A stretch of 64,000 nt of DNA from Bacillus sp. FJAT-27264 (GCF_001682855.1 NZ_MAQW01000012.1:310001-374000); one strand, 5' to 3'. Positions 52,785 to 62,187 are shown, counted from the stretch's first letter. Translations and numbers: made by a program. Notes: generated from the sequence alone by a model not told the origin.

Positions 52785-53678
52785 ATGAATATTATGAAAC
52801 TCCACATTGTAGTGTTAATTGAAAAATACAAAAAGGTTACAGAGGTTGCCGCCGAACTTGGGGTCAAACAGCCGACTGTTTCCTTCCATATGAAGAATCT
52901 CGAAACCGAACTTGGTACTCCATTATTTCAATATCGCAGTGGTCGAGTGCTGCTGACAGAAGCAGGCCGGACCTTGTATCAATACGCTGTAAAAATCGTG
53001 GCTCTTGCAGCTGATGCCGAGCGCAGCGTCAAACAGTTCTCTTCGCCCTCGCAAGGACAACTGAAGCTGGAATCCAGCTATATTGCTGGCAGCTATGTAC
53101 TTCCGAAGGCGATGTCACAGCTCATGCTGGACTTTCCCGGTATAGAGCTATCTATGTCTGTACATGCAGACCGGGAACTGAGAGAGCGGCTGCGGGTTCG
53201 CGAAACTCCATTGGCGCTGCTGCACACCAGCGAATCGAATGATGATACCTTTCATTTTCAGCAGATCGAACAAGACGAGCCTGTGTTGATATTTGCGCCA
53301 GGTCATCCCTTCGAAGAAACTCCTGAGCTGACCGCAGAACTAGCCGTGCGCGAACCTTGGGTACAGCATGCAGCCGGTTCTGCTTTGCGCGGGATCGCTG
53401 ACAAGTGGGCACAGCTCAATAGCGTCCGTCTGTGGAATCGCACCGTACTGGATTCACCGGAGCTTATCAAAAGCCTGGTCAGCGAAGCAGGTGGTGTCGC
53501 GATCTATTCCAAAAAGGGGATTCAAAGAGAAGTCGCACAGAACCGCTTGCGATACGCTCCCCTGCCGGGCATTCAGCCAGACAAAGGCGGTTTTTTCATT
53601 GCTTGGCGCAAGGATCACTTGCTAACTCCGTTGGAAGAAGCGGTTCTGGACTATTTTGCACAGAGGTCAGCGCAATAA
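52785..53678 (+). CDS. LysR family transcriptional regulator
   Basis: 297 residues. N-terminal winged helix (~1-65: VTEVAAELGVKQPTVSFHMK, then NLETELGTPLF) and a type 2 periplasmic-binding-like sensor domain (~90-290). Family-normal length. Divergent from pstS with 285 bases between, but whether it controls the pst operon is unknown; such a pairing is not the classical PhoPR arrangement. The ATG at 52785 is preceded by CCCGGGGGAAC; a second ATG three codons later is possible. Confidence 0.92.
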   Translation: MNIMKLHIVVLIEKYKKVTEVAAELGVKQPTVSFHMKNLETELGTPLFQYRSGRVLLTEAGRTLYQYAVKIVALAADAERSVKQFSSPSQGQLKLESSYIAGSYVLPKAMSQLMLDFPGIELSMSVHADRELRERLRVRETPLALLHTSESNDDTFHFQQIEQDEPVLIFAPGHPFEETPELTAELAVREPWVQHAAGSALRGIADKWAQLNSVRLWNRTVLDSPELIKSLVSEAGGVAIYSKKGIQREVAQNRLRYAPLPGIQPDKGGFFIAWRKDHLLTPLEEAVLDYFAQRSAQ

Positions 53679-53682
53679 TACA

Positions 53683-53730
53683 AAAAAAAGGGTCCGGCAC
53701 ATGGAAAGCCATGTACCAGACCCTTTCTTA
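53683..53730. terminator. Bidirectional terminator between LysR and methyltransferase genes
   Basis: AAAGGGTC / GACCCTTT outer arms with inner ACATGG / CCATGT helix around AAAG; A-run on the left and T-rich on the right. Confidence 0.87.
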
Positions 53731-53749
53731 TATTTATATAGAAGCAGGT

Positions 53750-54592
53750 TTATGCCCGCCCTACTTTTTCCGCAACCAATGTGAAAGTCTTCGGAATTCC
53801 TTTATCATAAACATCCGAAGATAAATTAGGCTCCTCCACCAGCATGGTGATAACAAGTCCGCTGGCTGCTGCTGCCGTGACGATTTCACCAAGTGTCCAG
53901 CGACGCCAATGCACCACACTCTTCTTCTCACCCATTCCGCTCGCTGAGGCAGGCAGGTATTTGGAGTATGATACGATTTTTTCCTCCAGCCCTGTATCAA
54001 AATAATCACCGCTCACCTTATGCTTGCGGACTTTTGCCGTAGACCCTTTGGAAGAAATCAGCTTCGTAGTTATTGGATGAAAATCACGCAGAACGAACCG
54101 ACCGCCCGGAGAAAGCAGACGATAGGCCGTGTCCATAAAAGGCGCAAGATCCGTGAAATAGTGGACGATTCCCTGCTCAGCAAACACAATATCATAAGAA
54201 GACTCTGCGACTTCCGCCGGAAGATTCAGTACATCCGACACCTGATAGGTTAACTGTACTTCGGCCGCCAAAGCGAGATCCTGGGCATAACGGGCGTTGG
54301 CTTCGGAGAAGTCGGCCACCGTCACCTCTGCACCAAGCAACGCGAGCGCGACTGCCTTCATACCGTTGGAGCCCATAAGATTCATTATTTTCTTCCCGCT
54401 AATCTCTCCAAAATACGATGAGATTGGATACAGCTTGGCTAATGGATCTTTCGCCAGTTTGGCTGCAGCTTCCGCTGGGGTTCCGAACCGGCTTGTCCAG
54501 GCGGCATAGGTATCCTCATTCCAGGATTCTTCGCTAACCGATCCAGCCTGCACGCCTGCTGTCGGTTCCGATTCTTGATGCTGGTTATTCAT
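53750..54592 (-). CDS. SAM-dependent methyltransferase
   Basis: 280 residues from ATG 54592, preceded by AAAAGGAGT; the frame reaches 54676 but without a ribosome site. Class I Rossmann methyltransferase: motif I MNLMGSNGMKAVALALLGAE with the acidic end VADFSE, motif II/III DIVFAEQGIVHYF and post-motif LLSPGGRFVLRDFHP. The glycine-rich loop NLMGSNG is a variant of the usual GxGxG. Closest in general form to ubiquinone/menaquinone-type small-molecule methyltransferases; the substrate is unknown. Confidence 0.88.
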   Translation of the reverse strand: MNNQHQESEPTAGVQAGSVSEESWNEDTYAAWTSRFGTPAEAAAKLAKDPLAKLYPISSYFGEISGKKIMNLMGSNGMKAVALALLGAEVTVADFSEANARYAQDLALAAEVQLTYQVSDVLNLPAEVAESSYDIVFAEQGIVHYFTDLAPFMDTAYRLLSPGGRFVLRDFHPITTKLISSKGSTAKVRKHKVSGDYFDTGLEEKIVSYSKYLPASASGMGEKKSVVHWRRWTLGEIVTAAAASGLVITMLVEEPNLSSDVYDKGIPKTFTLVAEKVGRA

Positions 54593-54701
54593 TAAGTTGT
54601 GACTCCTTTTGTCTAATGTTAAAAAAGCTTCTATATACGACAAACTAAAGATCCGAACATAAGGCTCGGTCGTCACTACGGTGGAATGTTTGGACTTCCG
54701 G

Positions 54702-54886
54702 TCGCTGTTGTCCCCAGATTTCTTTGATTAAACCGCTTCTAGCGGTTGAAATCTGGCGAGCTTATGCTTACGGGTGCGAGCTTTCCTGCGGAAAGCTTTT
54801 AGGCGAGCGCTTCGCTCCTACAGTTCCAAACTTCCCCCTTCGCTCCTTCTCGCTTTTTGTTTCTTTCTTTTGTTCGTCTTATATAT
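54702..54886. repeat. Dispersed intergenic element, partial copy C (3' half)
   Basis: Shares with copies A and B the block GCGGTTGAAATCTG, the hairpin GCTTTCCTGCGGAAAGC, AGGCGAGCGCTTCGCTCCTA, CAGTTCCAAACTTC, CTTCGCTC and the tail TCTCGCTTTTTG...CTTATATA. An extra internal dyad AACCGCTTCTAGCGGTT and CAGATTTC/GAAATCTG arms form a second hairpin. It runs to the stop codon of the EamA gene. The gap 54593-54887 holds nothing else. Confidence 0.75.
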
Positions 54887-54887
54887 A

Positions 54888-55802
54888 TTAAGATGCATTC
54901 TCCAGTGCAGATGGCACCGGGTCTGCTTTCTTTCGTTCAGACCATAAATAAACAGCCATGCCGATCATTACGAGCAGTCCTCCCGCCCACTGTAGCTTAC
55001 TCAAATTTTCGCTCAGCAGCAGGTAAGCCAGAATACTAGCTACAACCGGTTCAGCCAAAATGCTCATAGATACTGTGGTTGCGGAGAGATATTGCATCAT
55101 CCAGTTAAAGAGGAGATGTCCGAACACTGTGGGAACTATGGCTAATAGTAAGAAGATTCCCCACTCCTTGGGCGGATAATCGAAGAAAGGAATCCCCATC
55201 ACCAGATTATAGATACCAAATACAACTGCCGCTACGCTGAAAACAATCAGGCTGTACAAATAGGACGGCATCTGGGCTACAAGCTTCTGACTAATCAACA
55301 TATGTACTGCAACTGCAGCCGTTCCCCCGACGGAGAGTAGATCCCCCTTCAGGTTATCGGCAGAGACTCCAATGTCACCCCAGCCGATGAAGCACACTCC
55401 GCCGATGGCAATAGCTACACCCAGCATAGCGGAAGCTGCTGTCTTTTCTTTATAAAGCATATATGCACCCAGCATGATAAATACTGGCTCCAAGGCCATA
55501 ATCATCGTTGAGCTCGCTACAGAAGTATACGACAACGACCCCATCCAGAGTAAAAAATGCAGTGCCAGCATTACACCGGAGAAAATAAGCAGCACCCAGT
55601 CCGCTCTGCGCAGCTTATGAACAGCACCACTATGCGGGCGAGCAAAAGGCAGCATCAACAGCGAGGTGAACAGCAGTCGATACATCCCTTGCACTGAAGC
55701 CGGGGCATCAGACCATTTAATAAAGATGGATGAAAAAGAAATGGCCATAATTCCGATCACCATTAACAACGGAATAGGAATCGGTGGCTTCTTGGTAGTC
55801 AT
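54888..55802 (-). CDS. EamA/DMT family transporter
   Basis: 304 residues, ten helices in two EamA repeats (~10-145 and ~155-290). First repeat SFSSIFIKWSDAPASVQGMYR and LEPVFIMLGAYMLYKEK; second repeat VPTVFGHLLFNWMMQYLS and LAEPVVASILAYLLLSE, both with the E-P helix typical of the drug/metabolite transporter superfamily. Presumed metabolite exporter; the substrate is unknown. The single-gene unit starts with an ATG at 55802. Confidence 0.9.
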   Translation of the reverse strand: MTTKKPPIPIPLLMVIGIMAISFSSIFIKWSDAPASVQGMYRLLFTSLLMLPFARPHSGAVHKLRRADWVLLIFSGVMLALHFLLWMGSLSYTSVASSTMIMALEPVFIMLGAYMLYKEKTAASAMLGVAIAIGGVCFIGWGDIGVSADNLKGDLLSVGGTAAVAVHMLISQKLVAQMPSYLYSLIVFSVAAVVFGIYNLVMGIPFFDYPPKEWGIFLLLAIVPTVFGHLLFNWMMQYLSATTVSMSILAEPVVASILAYLLLSENLSKLQWAGGLLVMIGMAVYLWSERKKADPVPSALENAS

Positions 55803-55890
55803 ATTGTGAGAGTATCCTTTCCGTTACTGTAAAGTCACATATGTTAATGTATCGCAAAACACGAAAAAATACAGCCCTTTTCATAAATTT

Positions 55891-56253
55891 TCATGATGAT
55901 GAGGAGGTTTCATGCAGTAACGGTGAATACATCATAAGCGCATGATTGTCGATAATATGCTCATCACCGGCAATTTCACCGCTGCGGGTCATCACCCGGC
56001 GGTTGATCTGGTAAGCTGCAGGTCCAAATAATTATAAGAGCAAGTTGCACCGCTGCCAGAAGGTTGTGTCCGCTGTTCATCCGGAAAGACATCATAGCTG
56101 TGCCGATGCCGTTCTTTGACTGTAAGCGGCGTACGAAAAGTCTCCCCCGGCCGGATCACCAGCCTATCCAGTTTTGCCACCGCGAGGCGCAGATTCGTTA
56201 TTTTATTATACTGGAACGGCGGATTGGCTTCATCGATGCCTTCATACTATTCA
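55891..56253 (-). pseudogene. Decayed VanW family gene with internal deletions
   Basis: Minus-strand fragments in VanW order: YEGIDEANPPFQYNKI and LDRLVIRPGETF (56240-56140), joined in frame directly to VKERHRHSYDVFPDEQRTQP and SGSGATCSYNYLDLQL (to ~56000), then in another frame AYQINRRVMTRSGEIAGDEH and DNHALMMYSPLLHET to TGA 55891-55893. A normal VanW protein has ~100 or more extra residues between the first two blocks, so one in-frame and one frame-shifting deletion have removed the core. No start remains. It fills the gap 55803-56255. Confidence 0.8.
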
Positions 56254-56255
56254 TG

Positions 56256-56780
56256 TTAAAATTCAACCTCACTCTCCAGCTTCAATTCTGCAAATCTCCC
56301 TCCCAGAATGTCATTATGGTGACTGACGATATCTTTCCCGCTCAATTGTTCTGTATCAAATGTACTATGGGCATCTTGAACTAGCACACTCTCATAGCCC
56401 AAGCTATAAGCACGTCTGGTTGTGGTGTCTACACAAAATTGGCTCTGCATGCCGACAATAATCAGTCGAGTGATCCCCATCTGCTGTAGTGTTTCATGCA
56501 GAATTGTACGGTGAAAAGCATCCCAGGTCGGCTTCTCGATAATCGCCTCTCCCTCCTGTGGCTTAATGCGGGTGCTGATTTGCCAAGTCGGAGAATCCCT
56601 TGTGAATTCTTCATCTTCTGTATGCTGGATATAAACTACCGGCGTGCCTGACCGTCGCGCTTTACCGAGCAAGGAGCTGATCCGGTCCATAACGCGCGGT
56701 CCGTCATATAGCTCTTGTCCCGGGTACGAAAACATCGCTTCCTGAACATCAATAATTAACAATGCCGTATCTCTGCTCAT
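56256..56780 (-). CDS. Cysteine hydrolase, isochorismatase-like family
   Basis: 174 residues from ATG 56780, which follows GGAGGG; an upstream ATG (56810) lacks a ribosome site. Catalytic triad in the expected order: Asp11 (LLIIDVQ), Lys83 (IEKPTWDAF) and Cys116 (GMQSQFCVDTT), with the cis-peptide region before Cys. Family members are nicotinamidases, isochorismatases and amide hydrolases; nothing here fixes the substrate. No obvious operon partner. Confidence 0.92.
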   Translation of the reverse strand: MSRDTALLIIDVQEAMFSYPGQELYDGPRVMDRISSLLGKARRSGTPVVYIQHTEDEEFTRDSPTWQISTRIKPQEGEAIIEKPTWDAFHRTILHETLQQMGITRLIIVGMQSQFCVDTTTRRAYSLGYESVLVQDAHSTFDTEQLSGKDIVSHHNDILGGRFAELKLESEVEF

Positions 56781-56841
56781 TTGGTTTAACCCTCCAGTTA
56801 AATGAATCAATAATACTGTGATTATACCAAAAAAATACAGT

Positions 56842-57428
56842 GTCTATATAGAACGCATTAAAAATAACGAACATAACCAAAACATAACCAAGAAAAAGAG
56901 AGTTTATATAGAAAGGAACGAAGTCGAAGTGAAATTAACAGCATTTTCGTACCTTAATTCCTCTGCAGCTAAGGCTAAATGGAGATTAAGTGCAATATTG
57001 TACCTTAAATTTTCCAGTATACCCCTTTCAGCATGTTTTTTCGAAAAATAAGATACAATAATGCTCCTAATTCCCTCATTTTCCTATATTGAAGAAAATT
57101 AAGGTACAAAATTGCAGTTAGTTGGGGAGGTAGCCCCTATTTTCCACTAGCAAGACGACTGGTGAAGGGGAATACGCCCCTAGTGGTTGAAATCTGTCGA
57201 CAGACGTTGCTGGGAATGTACCTTTTGCGGTGGTTAAAATTTGTCGACACTCAGTAAAGGTGAATATAGCGCTTCTAATTGTTAAAATATGTGAACAGTC
57301 TATATTCCGCTGAAACCTTTCCTATGGAAAGCCTTCAGGCGAGCACTTTGCGCCTACAGTTCCATCAGTTCCAAACTTCTCGTTCGCTCATCTTCGCTTT
57401 TTATTAATTTCTTTAGTTGGCTTATATA
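56842..57428. repeat. Dispersed intergenic element, long copy B
   Basis: Full-length relative of copy A with the same order of blocks, and a longer 3' part. It carries the four reversed/forward motifs (near 56937, 56986, 57047 and 57099) and three degenerate copies of TGGTTGAAATCTGTCGACAG (57184, 57231, 57279). The 3' module CTTTCCTATGGAAAGC ... GCGCCTACAGTTCC matches copies A and C. It occupies most of the 715-base gap 56781-57495; the only other element there is the terminator at 57429. Confidence 0.85.
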
Positions 57429-57485
57429 ATAAAAAAAAAAGCGTTCGTACCTCTCACTCACCGAGTGTATGGCACGAACGCTTTT
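57429..57485 (-). terminator. Terminator of the chemoreceptor gene
   Basis: On the minus strand AAAAGCGTTCGT pairs with ACGAACGCTTTT around an inner CACTCGGTGAGTG hairpin, followed by a run of T. Confidence 0.9.
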
Positions 57486-57495
57486 GCCTAACTAA

Positions 57496-59046
57496 TTACT
57501 CTGTTGCTTTATTCTCCGACAGCTTCTCCAGATCACCGATCAGTTGATCCAAGCGCTCGAAGCCGGATACCACTTCATCAACCATCATCTTCTGCTCTTC
57601 GACACTGGCCAGAATCTCTTCAGATGCCGCACTAGATTGTTCGGTTATTGCAGAGATGGAATCCACCTCAGCGACAATAACCTCGGATGAATTGCGAACT
57701 TCAATTGACTTCTCTTCGACTTCTTCGGCTTGCTTCATGACCTGAGTCGCAATTTCAGACAATTCGCGGAATACGCGCTCAGAATGCTTGACCGTTGATT
57801 CGCTGGTTTCGATCATCGATTTGCCTCGTTCTAATTGGGAGGACAACTGCTCCACCTTGACTCTAAGCCCATCCAGGCGACCAGAGATCTCTACAGCAGA
57901 CTGATGGGAGTTCTCGGCAAGCTTTCTGACCTGTGTCGAAACGACCGCGAAGCCACGTCCTTGCTCTCCGGCCCGTGCGGCTTCGATCGCCGCATTGAGG
58001 GCAAGAAGATTAGTCTCGGACGCGATAGACTGAATGGTTGTTACAATCGTACCAATACTATGATTCTGCTCATTCAGCTCCTGCATCGCTGCTGTGATAT
58101 CGTCCATTACAGAGCTGATATCAGTGATGCTGCGTGACAATTCTCCGATCTGCTCATTTCCGCGTCCCGCTGACTCAGCAGTAGTATTGGACAATTCCCG
58201 CATAACTACTGAATTATCGGCAACCAGTTGAATCGCAGTATTGGCGTCGCCAAGCGCCATAGAAATATCGCTGACACTGACCGTCTGACTCTCGATGCCT
58301 TTAGTCATTTCAGTAAACCCAATGGTCAATTCGCCCGTAATATCGCCAGTAACCATTACATTCTTCTGCAATTGACGATTGAATGTTGCCATTTCGGTGA
58401 TCGATGTCTTCATTTGATCCAGAAGCTCTTCAACGTTCTTCTTAGCCTGCTCGGAATTAAGCCTACCTTCATAGGCATTCATCATCATTTGCCGTGAAAG
58501 GATCGACAAGATAATCAGGAGTGCAAACGCGATGAATAACTTAATGTTATCTGCCCATTCATAGTTTGCAAACTCTGTAGTAGCTGGATAGAGAATAAAA
58601 TAATTAACCTGAATAAAGCTAATGACGGCATAGGTTAAAACAGGTTTGTACGTAGGGTAAAATACAAGAAGAATCCCGAGACTCAAATACGAAAATAAGT
58701 TAGGTTGCAAATAATTAATAAAAAACATAAATCCACTTATTATTAAAACAACTATGTAAGACAGCAATTGCACAGCAACTTTTTTGCGTACCAGAACAAA
58801 AAAGACTACGTTCGCGATAATCGCTACAACGAGCGTAGTTATAGCTTGCGACATTTCCTGACTGAACACAATCAATGGAATGACCGTTAATGTAATAAAT
58901 AATAAGATAAATCTCATAATCTTGTTGCGCTGATGAGTCAACTCTTGCTCATAATCCGTATAACTTTTGGTCTTATTTGTTCTTGATTCATTCATAATTC
59001 GACTTTTTGTCTTCATCCAAATCGACATTCTCACTCGCCCTTTCAT
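57496..59046 (-). CDS. Methyl-accepting chemotaxis protein
   Basis: 516 residues; ATG 59028 is an alternative start. A cytoplasmic N-terminus, then about six hydrophobic helices (~43-185) with no large extracellular loop, a linker, and an MCP signalling domain (~230-510) whose hairpin tip contains the conserved [20 protein letters not shown] followed by EQGRGFAVV. The multi-span sensor without HAMP suggests sensing of membrane state or a lipophilic signal rather than a soluble ligand. Single-gene unit. Confidence 0.93.
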   Translation of the reverse strand: MKGRVRMSIWMKTKSRIMNESRTNKTKSYTDYEQELTHQRNKIMRFILLFITLTVIPLIVFSQEMSQAITTLVVAIIANVVFFVLVRKKVAVQLLSYIVVLIISGFMFFINYLQPNLFSYLSLGILLVFYPTYKPVLTYAVISFIQVNYFILYPATTEFANYEWADNIKLFIAFALLIILSILSRQMMMNAYEGRLNSEQAKKNVEELLDQMKTSITEMATFNRQLQKNVMVTGDITGELTIGFTEMTKGIESQTVSVSDISMALGDANTAIQLVADNSVVMRELSNTTAESAGRGNEQIGELSRSITDISSVMDDITAAMQELNEQNHSIGTIVTTIQSIASETNLLALNAAIEAARAGEQGRGFAVVSTQVRKLAENSHQSAVEISGRLDGLRVKVEQLSSQLERGKSMIETSESTVKHSERVFRELSEIATQVMKQAEEVEEKSIEVRNSSEVIVAEVDSISAITEQSSAASEEILASVEEQKMMVDEVVSGFERLDQLIGDLEKLSENKATE

Positions 59047-59199
59047 GTTAGCGCATTATATCTGCACTATTATATCGGACGAAAGGGCCGAACTTTTTAG
59101 AGAGGCATCCTAAAAATAGCCATTAAACAAGGACGAAATTTATAAATTTCGTCCTTGAAGTAAATTAAATGTGATTTTCTAGTGAATCAATCTTTCATT

Positions 59200-60657
59200 T
59201 TACAGCAACTTCTGTATCTCATCCTTAATTTGCTCAGACTGTGGACCAAATACAATTTGCACGGTCCCTTGACCGAGTCTCATCACGCCGGAAGCACCAA
59301 GCTGCTTGAGTGCCGCATCTTTCACTGCCTTCTCGTCATTCACTACGAGACGCAGTCGCGTAATACACGCATCAATGTTCTTAATGTTGTCTGGACCTCC
59401 GATGTTCTCCAGAATCTTGGATGCTCTGGAGGAGGCAGAGATGCTATTACCGTTACCTACTGAAATTTCCTGAACCTCATCCTCTATATCATCTTCGCGT
59501 CCAGGTGTTTTGAGTTTGAAGATGGTAATGATGGCGCGGAACAGCACATAGTAGAGTACGAAGAATGCAAGACCAACCGGAATCAAGATCCACGGATGGG
59601 TAGATATTTTCAGATTAACCAGGTAATCAATTAGGCCGGCAGAGAAGCCAAAGCCCAGCTTGACGTCTAGAATATACATGACCGCCATTGACAAACCTGT
59701 CAATAAAGCATGCACAAGGTACAAGAGCGGCGCAACGAACATGAAAGAAAATTCAAGCGGTTCAGTGATACCCGTCAGGAATGATGCGATGGCAGACCCG
59801 ATGAAGATAGAAGCTACCATTTTACGTTTCTCTGGTTTGGCTGTATGAATGAAAGCAAGCGCTGCACCAGGCAAAGCGAACATCATAATCGGGAAGAATC
59901 CGGTCATGAACATCCCTGCCGTTTTGTCCCCAGCGAAGAAGCGAGTCAGGTCACCGTGTACTAGTTCGCCAGCGGCATTAGTGAAATCGCCAATCTGGAA
60001 CCAGGCTATCGTATTGATCACGTGATGCAGACCGATAGGAATCAGGAGACGGTTCGCCGTACCGAACAAGAAGGCGCCGAAAGCACCAAGACCAACAACC
60101 CAGTTACCGAACTCGCTGATAACATCTTGAATTGGGCTCCAAATCATACCTACCAAAACGGCAAGCACCATGGTGCTGACAGCAGTGATAATCGGTACAA
60201 AACGTTTGCCGGCGAAGAAGCCGAGCCAATCCGGCATTTTAATATTATGATATTTTTTGTATAGGAATGCAGCCCACGCACCGGCGAAAATACCGCCAAG
60301 AACGCCCATATTCAGGACGACATCGTCATTAATAAAGGAAAATTGCAATGGAACTATGGCAAGGATCTTTGTTAATACCATGTAAGCAATCAGTGCCGAC
60401 AACGCCGCAACCGCATCACCAGCGAATCCAATCGCTACACCAATAGCGAAGATTAGGGCCAAGTTTCCAAAAATGGCACCTGCTCCTGCATTCAAGAATG
60501 GGGCGACATACTGGTTCAGGAAGCCTCCTACCGCGCTGCCCAAATGCAAATCTTTTTCATAGTCAATCAATCCAAACCCTTGAAGTATTGCCGCCGCCGG
60601 CATCGTTGCTACTGGCAGCATCAGTGACTTGCCCAGTTTCTGAAGAAAAGCCAACAT
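59200..60657 (-). CDS. PTS transporter EIICB, glucose/N-acetylglucosamine family
   Basis: 485 residues. EIIC domain (~1-380) with the substrate-site motifs IGLHHVIN and GITEPLEFSF; EIIB domain (~400-485) with phospho-cysteine 431 in NIDACITRLRL. The sequence resembles NagP/NagE (N-acetylglucosamine) at least as much as PtsG, so either sugar is possible. It takes the phosphoryl group from the EIIA encoded just upstream and phosphorylates the sugar during uptake. Third gene of the operon glcT-like - EIIA - EIICB. Confidence 0.93.
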   Translation of the reverse strand: MLAFLQKLGKSLMLPVATMPAAAILQGFGLIDYEKDLHLGSAVGGFLNQYVAPFLNAGAGAIFGNLALIFAIGVAIGFAGDAVAALSALIAYMVLTKILAIVPLQFSFINDDVVLNMGVLGGIFAGAWAAFLYKKYHNIKMPDWLGFFAGKRFVPIITAVSTMVLAVLVGMIWSPIQDVISEFGNWVVGLGAFGAFLFGTANRLLIPIGLHHVINTIAWFQIGDFTNAAGELVHGDLTRFFAGDKTAGMFMTGFFPIMMFALPGAALAFIHTAKPEKRKMVASIFIGSAIASFLTGITEPLEFSFMFVAPLLYLVHALLTGLSMAVMYILDVKLGFGFSAGLIDYLVNLKISTHPWILIPVGLAFFVLYYVLFRAIITIFKLKTPGREDDIEDEVQEISVGNGNSISASSRASKILENIGGPDNIKNIDACITRLRLVVNDEKAVKDAALKQLGASGVMRLGQGTVQIVFGPQSEQIKDEIQKLL

Positions 60658-60699
60658 ATTCTCTCATCCTTTCAATGGCAAGATAGTAAAGCTATTTGC

Positions 60700-61209
60700 T
60701 TATTGCGTTAAAACCACGGTAAGGATACTGTCTTCACCTGCGGTAACAGGGCCAAAGTGACCTTCTACCTGTGGTACGGTCTCACCATTGTTCGTTACTA
60801 TGACCGGAGAGATGGTCTCACAGCCGGCTGCACGAATAGCCTCCAGATCAAATTCAATCAACGTCTGTCCGGCCTTCACAGTATCCCCGGTTGCTACATA
60901 ACTAGTGAACCCGTTCCCCTTCAGGCTGACAGTCTCTATTCCAATATGTAGCAGTAGCTGCATGCCGGAGGAATGTTCCAGAATGACGGCGTGGCTCGAC
61001 TTCACAATATGAGCAACTTTCCCATCGAAAGGAGCGATCAATTTCCCTTCTATAGGTTGTATGGCGATTCCGCCGCCCATATGACCACCGGCAAAAGTAT
61101 CATCCGGAACTTGTTCCAATGGAACCGCTTGCCCGCTCATAGGAGCCTTAATTGTTACAGTATGTCCAGTACGTTTCTCTTCTTTTTTAGATTTCCATTT
61201 GGAAAACAT
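60700..61209 (-). CDS. PTS EIIA component, glucose family (Crr-like)
   Basis: 169 residues. EIIA-Glc beta sandwich with His73 and active-site phospho-His88 in LLLHIGIETVSLKG; KAPMSGQAVPLEQVPD, GGGIAIQPIEGKLIAPFDG are the canonical early strands. A basic N-terminal extension (FSKWKSKKEEK) precedes it. Free-standing EIIA placed between the antiterminator and the EIICB it should serve; gaps of 24 and 42 bases. Confidence 0.95.
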   Translation of the reverse strand: MFSKWKSKKEEKRTGHTVTIKAPMSGQAVPLEQVPDDTFAGGHMGGGIAIQPIEGKLIAPFDGKVAHIVKSSHAVILEHSSGMQLLLHIGIETVSLKGNGFTSYVATGDTVKAGQTLIEFDLEAIRAAGCETISPVIVTNNGETVPQVEGHFGPVTAGEDSILTVVLTQ

Positions 61210-61233
61210 ATGATGCCACTCCCTCTTATGCTG

Positions 61234-62100
61234 CTATTTGTTTTTCTCAAGCGTTTGAAACAGACGGTACAAATGCATTGCCAAGAAACATAATTCTTCT
61301 TCCGGGACCTCTACACTCAGTGAGTCCTGCATTGCTTTTCCGAGCTTCTTTGCAAGCATGTACTCCCGCTTATACTCTTTTTTGATATGCTTCACAAAGG
61401 GATTGTCGATTAATGAGCCCTGTAAAATGCGTTCAATAGAAAAGCGTAGATGAATCATCAGCCGGACATGTTTCATGCTTCCGTACTCGAAGGTAATGTT
61501 TCGTTCTTCCCGAATGAGGTCCATTAGCTCGCTCACGATGTTGGAGGCTTTCACCAACTGACCTACCGGTACGTTGCTAACAGCAGAGTAGACATGGTAG
61601 GTTAGAAATCCAACCTCGTCTTCAGGAATCTGCACCTGAAATTCGGCATTGATCTTTTCCGCCGCTTTGAAAGCGATCTCATATTCTTTCGGGAAGGTCA
61701 TTTTCGTTTCTTGTAAAAATGGGTTGACAATATCCATCCCGTTGCGCAGACGGTAGATGGTGAACTGGATATGGCTTGGGAGCGCCAAGTAGATTTTGTC
61801 ATTCAGCTTCCCGGCAAACTGCTCCCCGATATCGCTGATGATCTCATCTGTGATCTTCATAACCTTAGGGTCGATATCTTCCAGCAAAATTTGATACTGA
61901 CTCCATTCGTCCCGGTCCTCCAGACGAAAAAGCTTCTCGATCCGGTGATCGTTGCCTTCAATGACCCCCGTGCCCTTCACCGCAAAGCCAATCCCTTTGC
62001 CGATGATGACATATTCTTTGCCGTTCTTGCTCCCCTGCACCATAACCACATTATTGCCGATTACGCGTTGTACTTGAAATTGCTCGTGCTCCCGTATCAA
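61234..62100 (-). CDS. BglG/GlcT family transcriptional antiterminator
   Basis: 288 residues, TTG start (62098-62100) behind AGAGGGGAG. N-terminal co-antiterminator RNA-binding domain (~1-58: VQRVIGNNVVMVQGSKNGKE) and two PTS regulation domains, PRD1 (~65-170) and PRD2 (~175-288), with phosphorylatable histidines (for example in LTYHVYSA and LAMHLYRL). When the PTS sugar is present, the protein binds the antiterminator hairpin at 62185 in its own leader and allows transcription of the operon. Confidence 0.93.
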   Translation of the reverse strand: MIREHEQFQVQRVIGNNVVMVQGSKNGKEYVIIGKGIGFAVKGTGVIEGNDHRIEKLFRLEDRDEWSQYQILLEDIDPKVMKITDEIISDIGEQFAGKLNDKIYLALPSHIQFTIYRLRNGMDIVNPFLQETKMTFPKEYEIAFKAAEKINAEFQVQIPEDEVGFLTYHVYSAVSNVPVGQLVKASNIVSELMDLIREERNITFEYGSMKHVRLMIHLRFSIERILQGSLIDNPFVKHIKKEYKREYMLAKKLGKAMQDSLSVEVPEEELCFLAMHLYRLFQTLEKNK

Positions 62101-62140
62101 GTTCTCCCCTCTTTCCAGTGATTGTCAGGTGAAAGGTAAT

Positions 62141-62187
62141 AAAAAAGAGCCAAGAATAGTCTCAATAAATAAGACAATCCTTGGCTC
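62141..62187 (-). terminator. Conditional terminator in the PTS operon leader
   Basis: On the minus strand GAGCCAAGGATTGTCTT pairs with GAGACTATTCTTGGCTC around ATTTATT and is followed by TTTTTTATT. Its left arm overlaps the antiterminator element, so the two are mutually exclusive. Confidence 0.9.

Noticed and set aside
56818-57051. 78-codon frame on the plus strand
   Set aside because: It lies inside repeat copy B, has no ribosome site, and its sequence is explained by the non-coding repeat blocks.
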